64,000 nt of DNA from Carallia brachiata. Taxonomy: Eukaryota; Streptophyta; Magnoliopsida; Malpighiales; Rhizophoraceae. How positions within the stretch are numbered: position 1 is the first letter of the stretch; the number at the start of each line of letters is the position of its first letter. Position numbers and translations under genes: made by a program. The notes under the pieces are model-generated. The model searched no databases, had not been told where the DNA came from, and saw only the letters and a list, made by a program, of their open reading frames with translations. Where the stretch lies: positions 920,948 to 984,947 of the forward strand of contig JADCRB010000057.1 of the NCBI GenBank assembly GCA_021464245.1. Direction: 5' to 3'. This document shows, one piece after another, positions 12,021-22,015 of the stretch.

Positions 12021-12998
12021 TATACGAAGAAAGCAGTTAGTAGAGGCAAAGCAATCAAATTTTATTTGCTTGTGGGAATGAGAGGCAATTCTTTCATTTT
12101 TTTATTGATTCCACTATTTTGGTCGATATATATTGTTTATGGAAGCCGTGTACTTGATAGTGCCAAAGAATTTTCAGAACGTAGAATTAGACATTAGATT
12201 TTGCTTAAGATTGTTCAAGTGGCTTATTGATCAATCTTTTCAATAGAGGTATTATATTGGATACACTATAAAGAATAAAAAATGAAGAAGACAATCTTGT
12301 ACATAGCTTGAATTAGGCAAATTATTCTCAGAATTGAGAGATAAAATGGCTTCCATTTCCTTGGATCCAAAGATGGGGGTAATTAAAGCTAGAAGAAAAT
12401 GTGTGCAAGACAGCTTTAATGCTTGCAATGTTACGATGGTTTTGTAAGTATACATTTTATGCTTGTGTTTGGCATTAGACTAAAATATGTATTTTTGGTT
12501 TGATACGTTATGGAAATGACCTCATGTTGATAATAATAAAATGGTAAACATGTTACTCAAGCCTTCAAAACAGGTTATTTAATGATATAATTTAAAATGC
12601 TAAATTAAAAAAATAGGTTACTCAAGCCTTCAAGTTAGTTTAGGCTGAGGGGTCCTGTTATATGATTAGAGAAATTGGTCGGAAAAATTTTTGGAGTGCA
12701 ACTTGTTGGATTCATTGTGCAAATGCTTTAATTACAAGTGTAATTAAACGAAGAAAAAAATTATTATCTTTTTGTTGTACAATGAATTCAGCTGGTTGCA
12801 GTTTTAAAAGATCTTTCGACAATTTTTTATTTTGCCATACAATTTTTTTCTTAGGTTGAGGCTCGTATATCCCACTCCATTACTATAGAAAGTGCAAGAA
12901 CCTCCAATTAGACGCCTACCAATACATGGTCCATTTCCAAATGGTTCTAAGGCAATTGCACTTCGCAAGCAATCTGTTGCACACATGAATAAATGTAC
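12021..12998. other. No gene seen
   Basis: A+T-rich flank of the J-domain pseudogene. Short frames on both strands lack family motifs. The stretch ~12700-12800 (ATTCATTGTGCAAATGC, AATTACAAGTGTAATTAA) resembles part of the adjacent foldback, so degraded copies of that element may be present. Confidence 0.4.
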
Positions 12999-13195
12999 TC
13001 CATTGCATAACAAATATAACCTATTGTACTTATAATTCAGTAGATGCGCACATTTTAAATATATTGTCTACAACATTTGAACCCAAAAAAAAGGAAAATT
13101 TGTTGTTGGATTCAAATATTGTAAACGATATATTTAAAATGTGTGCAATCTACTGAATTATAAGTGTAATGGATTTATATTTGTTATGCAATGGT
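12999..13195. mobile_element. Foldback (inverted-repeat) element
   Basis: The left arm begins CCATTGCATAACAAATATAA and contains TTATAATTCAGTAGAT and ACATTTTAAATATAT. The right arm is its imperfect reverse complement, ending ATTTGTTATGCAATGG at ~13195. Arms are ~85-90 bp with a short centre (~13085-13110). The structure fits a MITE or foldback. Target duplications are not clear. Confidence 0.65.
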
Positions 13196-13499
13196 TTTGA
13201 TTCACATGGAAAGCCTTTCTTTACCAACTTCTTCTGAGAACTTGACACGTTATTAAAAAAGGGTCTGGGTAGGTTCTTGCGACCTTGGTATGTTGCCTTA
13301 TGTGATGCCTAACAGTCGGACATGCCTCTATATAATAACCCATACATGTGACCCATGCGCTGATTCGTCATTTTCATAGTGTATTCGTAACATCGTAATA
13401 TTGCTTGATCAAAAAGCACCTTTGAGATTGAATGGAACCCTCATTTTCAACCATAATAATCCAATCTACTTTTTTCCTTAGATAAAAGCCCCTTATGTT

Positions 13500-14490
13500 T
13501 GATTGCCAAATGTTTGCAAATTAGAATGGGAAATTCATAATTGAGGTAAACGACACTACTAGTAAGAAAGAATCACTTGCAATATATTTTAATAAAATTA
13601 TTCATTTTTATCACTTTTTAAAAAGAATTTATAGTAGTTCAACAAAATTATCAACAAATAATAGTATATACTATGCTTGGAAACTAAGCCGTTACACAAG
13701 GATAGCAATTAGTTGCAATTCATGTTCTGTTACGTAAGTTTGCTTAAACTAGATTAATTAATTGGGTAGTAAGGTAAAAAAAACTTGTTCAAATCGGAAT
13801 GAAAAATTCACACTGGAGATAAACGACATTATTAGAAAAAAAAAGATCACTTGCAATATATTTTATTGAAATTGTCTATTTTTATCTTTTTTTTTTTTTA
13901 ATTTGTAGTAGTTTTTATAGTAGTTTAAGTAAATTAGCGATGGTGAAAAACAAACAATAGTATTTATTGCACTTACAAAGTAGGCCATTGCACAAGGACA
14001 ACAATTAGTTGCAATTCGTATTTTGTTGCACAAGTTTGCTTAAATTTGATTAATTGATTGGGTTGTCGAGTAAAAAATAGTTATTCAAATTCGAATGGGA
14101 ATTATGACATGAGGTAAACAAGATTACAAATAGCAATTATATTACTTGTAATATATTTTAATGAAATTATATATTTTTATCTTTCATTCTTTTATAGTAG
14201 TTGAAATAAATTATCCACAATTAAAGAAAAGGTATCGACTACACTTGGAAACTAAGACGTTGCACAAGGACAACAATTAGTTGCAATTCGTGTTCGGTTA
14301 TGCAAGTTTGCTTCAATTAGATTAATTGATTGAATTGTAAGGTAAAAAAACACTTGTTCAAATCGAATGAAAATTTAGACATGAGGTAAATAAGATTACA
14401 AGTAAATAATCCACAGTCAACATATAATAGTCGTATGCCTGCACATGGAAACTAGGTCGTTGCACAAGGGAAGCTAATAGTTGTAGTATA
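13500..14490 (+). repeat. Array of ~290-bp degenerate tandem repeats
   Basis: The landmark block GGAAACTAAG..GTTGCACAAGGACAACAATTAGTTG-like recurs near 13678, 13972, 14247 and 14443. Between landmarks the units share GTTTGCTTAAA..GATTAATT, GAGGTAAAC-like, ATCACTTGCAATATATTTTA and TTTTTATC stretches. About three and a half units are present, diverged from each other. No reading frame is kept across units. Confidence 0.75.
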
Positions 14491-15686
14491 ATTATTCAGT
14501 GGCTGAAGATCCCAAAATATAATTTAATGAAAGTAAATTATTTGGAAACTAACTTAAGTTTTACAACTTAAAGTGAACCACGGATACTGAAAATATTTCT
14601 AAATGTATATCGTGCACTTGAGAAAATATTTCCACATATTTTCCTTGTATATATATTCAACCATTTGCCACGTTTTTATGGTACTAAAAATTAAATAAGG
14701 AGGTTTTTTTTTTCTCAGTTCGTTTAAATGGATACAAAAAAGGGAGGTGGAGGAGCGACAAGGATGCAACCAACTGTATTCGTTTTGCAACCAAATACTT
14801 ACAATTTGGAAAAAAAAAAACAGTTAGATGTAAGGAATGCACACTTTCATCTGATTCCGACCATGCTTCTATAAACAGGATTATGAAAAGAGGAAATTTG
14901 ATCAAAATCTCTATTGTATGTGGCAAAATTCCTGGTGACATTTGCTCTTGAAATGTTGAACCTTTCACATTTGAAGAGAAAGACTGTTTGTAGTAGTTTG
15001 CATCATTATCTTATAATTGAGTGTCCATTCAATTGATTCAGACGTGGGTGGAGTCTAGGCTGGTTTTATTTCCTGACGGATTGAGATGGTAATAGCTTGA
15101 AAGAAACAATGTCTTTTGCTTTCTTGTCTTTAGATTGTGTTGATATTGAAAAGTCTGAAATGGCAAACAATAATGGAAAATGCCCATGAACACGCCGATG
15201 ACATTGTAATTGACATTGTAATATTTCTTGTTGGAAATAAAAAGCCATCTTTTGCGAAGACTGAAAAGGAAGGAATCTTGTTGCATCCTAGCAGCCGTTT
15301 TTTTAATCCATAAATCAATCTATTGCAGTACTCAAGCTAGCAAAATCTTGTAATTAGGGATGACTTTGTTATGTCCAAAATTGACTATCTAACTTGCTTT
15401 TTCTCAAAATAAACTGGTTACCCATAAATTACTTGGTTTATCACAAGATCCTCTGGCCAACAGCTATTGGAATTTTTTTTTAAAAAAAAATTTGTAATCA
15501 TAGATATTGGACGTAGGTGGAATCCTAAGTTTTTGTGACCGTAGGACAAACGTGCAAAATTTTTTATTTTTCAAAATTTGAAATTTATCTTCAAAAAATA
15601 TATAATTCTACACTGATTTTGATATGAATTGCAACAAGTATCACAAATTTTGCAACTAACTACCAAAAAGTGAAGTAGGCGAATTG

Positions 15687-15719
<33 letters not shown>

Positions 15720-16597
15720 CAACAATCAGAATTAGAATTCAATTTTTGGACTATGCATAGAAGTCTATTGAAATTTACTATTAATGACTCTATTTGGGCA
15801 AATCAATATCATTTTGGTTTATTGTCATCCCGTGAATTAGTATCATATAATTGGTTTTGTTTTTTTTTGGGCAAACTACTTTGGTTAAACTTAATAAGGT
15901 GCTACCACACACAAATAATGTGAATTTTAGTGTTGAAATCCGAATTTTCAAATTTTATACCAGTAAATGCTCCAAAAAATATTAAAAGTGCAACAGAGTA
16001 TATTAAATTTGCAACAACACTGATAAAATAAGTAACAAATTACAACATCGTAACCAAATTACTACCAAACTATTGCACATCTAAATAATCTAATTACACA
16101 GTTAATACTTATCTTTGCACACTTATTCAATGGACGGGAATTAAGTGATATTTACATTTATAAAATAAAATTAAGTTCTCTATAGTTCGAACTTTATCCA
16201 TATTTTCCTCCTTTTTTTCTCCAACTATCATCCTTTTCACCATCTTCATTTTGGCTTCTCACCTATAGCTTATTATTATTTTATTTAAGAACATGTTTGA
16301 CATGAAGTATGATTGTTGAGGCTGAATTTTAGTCACAAATGAGAACTTAATGTTGATTGGACAGTGAGTTAGTTAAGTTCTGGAGAAGTATTTGTCAATT
16401 TGCAAATAAGGTGATGGCCAAATCACTATGATAAACAACATTAGTAACAATATAAGGTAACTACAATTATGGCTAATTATAGCTACTTACATAGTACTAA
16501 GTTATCAACCTTGTCATTTTCCTTAACATAAATAGTTTATAGCGAGAAGAGAACTATTTATGAGATAGTATCTATACGTGAATTTAAACTTCAAAGG
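14491..16597. other. No gene seen; A+T-rich spacer
   Basis: Both strands carry only short unsupported frames. An (AT)n microsatellite lies at ~15690-15716. Around 15980-16080 there are GCAACA..TTGCAACAACACTGAT..AGTAACAAATTAC motifs resembling degenerate units of the 102-bp array further right. Confidence 0.5.
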
Positions 16598-17790
16598 CTC
16601 ATTTGATTTGGGGAGTTTTCTTAGCACTTGCACCAGAAAAATTGATTCGATTTGCAACGAGGTTAATTAAATTTGCAACAAGACTGATTGATTGAGTAAC
16701 AAACTATTTTTTGGGGAGTTTTCATAGCACTTTCACGTAAAAATTGATTCGATTTATAATGAGGCTGATTAAATTTGTAATAAGACTGATTGATTAACAA
16801 ACAATTTTTTGGGAGTTTTTTTAGCACTTTCACCCAAAAATTGATTAAATTTGCAACAAAACTGATTGATTGAGTAACAAACTTCTTTTTGGGAGTTTTC
16901 TTAGCACTTTCACACAAAAATTGATTCAATTTGCAACGAATCTAATTAAATTTGCAACAAGACTAATTGATTGAGTAACAAACTTCTTTTTGGGAGTTTT
17001 CTTAGCACTTTCACCCAAAACTTGATTCGATTTGCAATGAGGCTGATTAAATTTGTAACAAAACTGATTGATTAAGCAACAAACTACTTTTTGAGAGTTC
17101 TCTTAGCACTTTCACCCAAAAATTGATTCGATTTGTAATGAGACTAATTAAATTTGTAACAAGACTGATTGATTAAGTAATAAACTACTTTTTGGGGGTT
17201 CTCTTAATACTTTCACCAAAAAATTGATTCGATTTGCAACGAGATTGATTATATTTGCAACAAAACTGATTGATTGAGTAACAAACTACTTTTTGAGAAT
17301 TTTCTTAACACTTTTGCTCAAAAATTGATTTAATTTGTAACGAGACTGATTAAATTTGCAACAAGACAAATTTATTGAGTAACAAACTACTTTTTGGGAG
17401 TTTTCTCAATATTTTCACCCAAAAATTGATTCTATTTACAATGAGGTTGATTAAATTTACAACAAGGCAAATTGATTGAGTAACAAACTACTTTTTAGGA
17501 GTTTTTTTAACACTTTCACCCAAAAATTGGTTCGATTTGCAACGAGAGTGATTAAATTTGCAGCAAGACCGATTGATTGAGTAACAAATTAATTTTTGGG
17601 AGTTTTAATACTTTCACCCAAAAATTGATTTGATTTGCAACAAGACTGATTAAATTTGTAACAAGACTAACTGATTAAGTAGCAAACTACTTTTTGGGAG
17701 TTTTCTTAGCACTTTCACCCAAAAATTGATTCAATTTGCAACAAGACTGATTGATTGAGTAACAAACTACAAACTCTTACAAAATGCACT
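16598..17790 (+). repeat. Twelve-copy ~102-bp tandem repeat
   Basis: The unit carries GGGAGTTTTCTTAGCACTTT, then CACCCAAAAATTGATTCGA, a TTGCAACGAGGCTGATTAAA block and GACTGATTGATTGAGTAAC, ending CAAACTACTTTTT. GGGAGTTTT-type starts occur near 16611, 16714, 16811, 16892, 16993, 17093, 17195, 17294, 17395, 17497, 17597 and 17695; the third unit is about 20 bp short. Each unit contains a weaker internal repeat built on TTTGCAAC and GATTGATT. An 88-codon minus-strand frame through the first units is a by-product of unit periodicity (102 is divisible by 3), not evidence of a gene. Confidence 0.9.
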
Positions 17791-19097
17791 AGCCTGCTTG
17801 TTTCATTTTAAAATTAGCCTAATTTCACATTTAATTGAAATTTTTCCACATCAATTAGGATTTTGCATAAAAATTTGTCTAAGTATTTTCCTTGAAACTT
17901 TGTTTTGATGTTACATAAAACCTATGATTGTACAAAATAAGTATTTTCATTCTAAAGCATGTAGTGTAAATCCCATTTAATCAATGAAGTTTTTATTAAA
18001 CAATATTGGAAGGTTTGTTGGAATAGGCTAGTTATTTATTTGAACATAAATTTTATTAGAACCTACCTCATTTTTTTTTTACAAATTTTATTAATGTGAC
18101 CTATTTAATTTTAGCCTTTGTAAATTGCCAAAAACTTCCCAATTATAAATTTTTTAAATTTAATCATGTTTATTAGATTATGTGAAATTCATGCAGAAAA
18201 TAATTCGTACAATAAAAAAAAACCTCACGTTGCCATTTTTTATAATTAACAGATGGAAAATAAATTCATTTCTTTTGTTGCAAAAAGAAAGCGTCTGTTT
18301 ATAGTAAAAGACAGTCAATTGCAATGTGTCGATTGTGCGTCACTTTTTCGTGACTCTCTTGTTTTTTATTTTTGGATATATATATATATAAAGTCGAAGT
18401 TAAGAGAAAATTTTAGTCTTTCTCTCACTAATATGTGGCGATTCTCATAAATTTGTAAATTTAAAATAATATTAAAATATTTTATAATTATGAAAATTCT
18501 ATCATAATTAGAATTAGAATTCACAATTAATAAAAATCTAATTATAATCAAATAAAAATTCTATTGATTTACATATTTCTACTTTGATTATAGTTAAATC
18601 TCTATAATTATAAATTTTATAAAATAAAATAATAAAAATAAAAAAAATTATTTCATGAATCCTCTTTTTTAGAAAAGAAAAAAGATTAAAATTTTCTCTC
18701 AAATTTACCTATAATTTTTCTCTAAAAAAACACTACTTCCAAATTTATTTTTCTAAAAAGGAAAAAAATAATCTCTTTATTTTCTTAAAGAAATTTTAAA
18801 AAAGTTCAAAAAAACAATACTTAAAATTTATAATTTTCTTTAATTTAACAATAGAATATAAGCAATTTCAGCTAGGACCACAAACGGATTTTGGCGCCAT
18901 TTGACGATTTTCCCCAAATTTTCCCGGCTCTTTCTACTAAAAGTTTTTGGTGCTAAAGTACCTTTTAGAGCTAAAATTTTTTTCCCGCCATCCTTGTTTC
19001 TATCTTTCCTCATTGGGTGTATTAAAAAATTGTTGCCACCTAGGATCAGGCGTTTTATCGGGCACTACAATCCGGAAATCTAACTTTTCCCTATCAA
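17791..19097. other. No gene seen; A+T-rich spacer
   Basis: Low-complexity A+T sequence with short frames only. The segment ~18880-19080 is less A+T-rich (TTTTGGCGCCATTTGACG; GGCGTTTTATCGGGCACTAC) and resembles a promoter or UTR fragment, but I could not assign it. Confidence 0.4.
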
Positions 19098-19465
19098 CAA
19101 TTAGCACATAACGAAAAAAAAAAAAAAAACTTGCAAAAAACTTTCATACTTTAAAATATGACCCTTCAAAATCAAGTCTAACGAAAACATTCTTATATTT
19201 CTTAAGATTAATTAACTTCTTTTGGGATGCATATGGATTTTCATTGTTCTTAATTTCGAAATAAGCCTTTTGGGATGCATATCTTTACGCTATCATTTAC
19301 TATTCTGACCATCGATTTTGGCAGATTTTAGGTTATGCTTGTCTTGTTTCCATTATTTTGTTGTCCTTAAGGTAAGGATCATATTCTGAACTTTGTCACA
19401 TATTAAAAGAGACTAAATCTTCAATTCGTCCGACGATATTCGATGCGCATTCCTCAATATTTTCC
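19098..19465 (+). repeat. Duplicated ankyrin-gene upstream sequence, distal copy
   Basis: The segment from CAACAATTAGCACATAACG to GATGCGCATTCCTCAAT repeats at 21532-21890, directly upstream of ankyrin/PGG copy A. Shared landmarks are GCATATGGATTTTCATTGTT, ATCTTTACGCT and GTCCTTAAGG. Weaker relatives precede copies C (~37195-37810) and D (~53680-53755 with ~55070-55500). This copy has no gene of its own directly downstream. Confidence 0.8.
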
Positions 19466-19499
19466 TTGCGGAGACCAATATTTTCGTTCCTCAATTCGT

Positions 19500-20168
19500 C
19501 CGGCTTTGGGCTGGAAAGGCTTATTAGTTACTTTATATATGCTAATGCGATATTAGTCGCGTACGCAATATCGTAGAGAGCAGCCTAATAGCTGCAACTA
19601 CAAGAGGGATTGCAGGCAACAACCCACGACACAGAAGTTCAACGGCTCAACATTGTCCCTGGAAGTCCGGATTTTGACATTCTCGTAAATCTTAGAAACG
19701 AGACCATAAATGATCATTTTTGAACTCGCAAAATATGCGAGCATAGTAGACTCACTTTTTAGGATTCTTATATTTTTCAATTGTTTTCCCTAGATGATTT
19801 TCACATTATTGTTTACATTATTTTTGGAAAAAATAAAAATAAAAATAAAGAGTCACCCAAACTACCCAAAAGAAAAGGTGACCAAAGAGAGAGTCAAAAA
19901 GAAAAGAGACGAGTAAAAGAGATATTATAGATAGAAAATGAGAGATGAGGAGAACCAGAATGTTATTTTTCAGTCAAGATTATTGTTTACATTATTTTTG
20001 GAAAAAATAAAAATAAAGAGTCACTCAAACTACCAAAAAGAAAAGACGACCAAAGGGAAGTGGAAAAGAAAAGAGACTAAGAGTAAAAGATACATTATAG
20101 ATAGAAAAGGGAGTGAGAGAATCATAATGTTTTTTTTCAGTCAAGTGTGTGGTTGAAAGTTGACTTTA
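19500..20168 (+). repeat. Second copy of ELOF1 3' flank, left part
   Basis: Matches 7940-8760 (GAGAGCAGCCTAATAGCTGC; GTCCGGATTTTGACATTCTC; ACGAGACC). No ELOF1 coding exon is next to it. It lies between two copies of ankyrin-gene upstream sequence, so the region is a recombined mosaic. Confidence 0.75.
19805..20155 (+). repeat. Local ~174-bp tandem duplication
   Basis: ATTATTGTTTACATTATTTT at 19805 recurs at 19979. Both are followed by GGAAAAAATAAAAATAAA, a GAGTCAC(C/T)CAAACTACC-like segment and an AAAGAGA-rich stretch. The equivalent left flank (~8230-8350) has a single copy, so this duplication is later than the segmental one. Confidence 0.75.
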
Positions 20169-20183
20169 AGTACACTATTTCTC

Positions 20184-21298
20184 TTTTGGAGGGACATTAC
20201 AAATTCTGCAGAATATGATGAAAATTCTGAGAAGGTTGTGGAGAAGGGACTTTGTTTCAAGATAGGCTACGGACGACGTACTCGTTTTTGGCAAGATTGA
20301 TGGGTGGGTGACACTACTCTTATGGACAGATTTCCTTGTTGATGGTCCTAGCAGAAAACAAGGATGCTTTAGTAGCAAATTGTGGTGAATGGGTGAATGG
20401 GAGTTGGAACTGAAATTTACAATGGCAGAGACAATTATTAGAGCGTGAAGTTCACTTGGTGGCTGATCTCCTCTTAGCAATTGGATCCATAACATCCAAC
20501 TCTTTCTTTGGATGATTCGGTGATATGGACATATGTAAAATCAGGAGAATATTCAGTAAAGTCATTCCATACTGAATGCATGAATGTTTCATCTCAATCA
20601 GGTACCTCATTTCTCCCGAATATTTGGCTTGGACTAGCTCCACCCAAAGTTGAAATCTTCACTTGGATGGCTTTTTTGGATAAAATATGTACTCGAAGCT
20701 CATTACTTAAAAGGGGAATTATCCTTGAGGATTAAAGTCTGTGCTGTTTTTGCAATAAAGAAATTGAATCAGGGCCACATTTATTATTCCAATGTGCTTC
20801 TTCTTGGCAACTTTGGTGCTATGTTATCAAGTGGTGGGGGCAAAGCTGGTGTATCCCTAACTCTTTTGTGGACTTATACTTGCAATGGACTGGATTAGTA
20901 ACTGGAAAAGGAGCAACAAAGGTTTGGACGACCATATTCTTTGCTTTAGTATGGACTATTTGGCTAAAGCGGAATAAAAAGATTTTCCAAAATACTGACG
21001 TGAACTGGCCTATCCTACGAGACGTTGTGTTTACCCACACCTATACATGGATCAAAGCGGCAAACATTGATTCCCCTTTCAGGCTCAATCCCTTCTTATT
21101 TCTACAAATGCATTACAAGGATGAAATGCTTATGCACATGTTTCAAGTTCTTTCTCTTGTTTTGTTGATGATTGATAATGTGTGACTAAGGAGGTATATT
21201 ATGTAATGATCTCTGTCATTGAGTGACAGATTAACTTTCTTGTATATTCTTATTTTTAATCAAATATATCCATACTTGAATTCAAAAAAAAAAAAAAA
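20184..21298 (+). mobile_element. 5'-truncated L1-type LINE, 1.1 kb, with TSD and poly(A)
   Basis: Plant L1 LINEs end their second ORF with a zinc-binding reverse-transcriptase C-terminal domain (zf-RVT). Here plus-strand pieces in shifting frames read WTYVKSGEYSVKSFH, then IWLGLAPPKVEIFTWMAFL and TRSSLLKRGI, the standard zf-RVT core, followed by a degraded C-terminal segment. The reverse transcriptase and endonuclease are absent. The insertion is bounded by AGTACACTATTTCTC (20169-20183) and AGTTCACTATTTCTC (21299-21313), a 15-bp target duplication with one mismatch, and ends in a ~16-base poly(A). It splits the duplicated ELOF1 flank. Several frameshifts; not mobile on its own. Confidence 0.85.
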
Positions 21299-21313
21299 AG
21301 TTCACTATTTCTC

Positions 21314-21534
21314 ATTTTCTTTTCTATGGATTTAACATTCTTTCAAACCGAAAAAAAAGAGAAGTGAGAAGAGAGAGAGGAAAAAAAAAGTTTGATAAGG
21401 ACATCAAAAAGCACTTCAGAGGTAACATTGTAAACATAAAAAAAATTTGTTTTTAAAATCAATCGGTAGTAGTTGAATCCTAAAAATGGTAACAATTTAC
21501 TCTTCTAGTCAATTAGTTTTAAGACTTTTATCAA
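21314..21534 (+). repeat. Second copy of ELOF1 3' flank, right part
   Basis: Continues the match to ~8810-9062 after the LINE: GAGAAGTGAGAAGAGAGAG, AATCAATCGGTAGTAGTTGAA and AGTTTTAAGACTTTTATCAA. No gene. Confidence 0.7.
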
Positions 21535-22015
21535 CAATTAGCACAGAACGAAAAAAAAAAAAACTTAAAAAACTTTCATACTTTAAAATAAACCCCCTCA
21601 AAATTAAGTCTAATTAAAATATTCTTATATTTCTTAAGATTAATTAATTTCTTTTGGATGCATATGGATTTTCATTGTTCTTAATTTGGGATAAGCCTTT
21701 GGGATGCACATCTTTACGCTGTCATTACTATTGTGCCCATCGATTTTGCCACATTTGGGTTATGCTTTTCTTGTTTCTATTATTTTGTGTCCTTAAGGAA
21801 AGGATCAATTCTGAACTTTGTCACGCATTAAAAAAAACCTAAATCTTCAATTCGTCCAACGATATTCGAAGCGCATTCCTCAATTTAAATTGGCTCGGTA
21901 TATCTAAACAGCACCACTAGCAACACTTATTCAACGTCTACCGGCCACATATAGGTTCAACTTAACTTGATTAATCTGTAGCATCGGATAAATTGAGATA
22001 AATTGGCCAAGGAAG
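21535..22015 (+). promoter_or_regulatory. Upstream region of ankyrin/PGG copy A
   Basis: 21535-21890 duplicates 19098-19465. After it come GGCTCGGTATATCTAAAC (~21892, a possible TATA-like site) and a presumed 5' UTR with ATAAATTGAGATAAATTGGC just before the start, a block also found before copies C (~39030) and D (~57105). Conservation of this block across three paralogs supports a functional transcript leader; the TATA assignment is tentative. Confidence 0.45.

Noticed and set aside
15690..15716. (AT)n run as a TATA promoter
   Set aside because: A plain microsatellite with no gene downstream.
16663..16929. Minus-strand 88-codon open frame with repeated sequence
   Set aside because: It is the tandem 102-bp repeat read in one frame; the unit length is divisible by three and the frame ends where units change length.
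16598..17790. CRISPR-like array
   Set aside because: Units are contiguous ~102-bp tandem repeats with no unique spacers, in a plant nuclear context.
20868..21185. 105-codon frame as a separate gene
   Set aside because: It lies inside the LINE between the zf-RVT segment and the poly(A) tail and is its degraded C-terminus.
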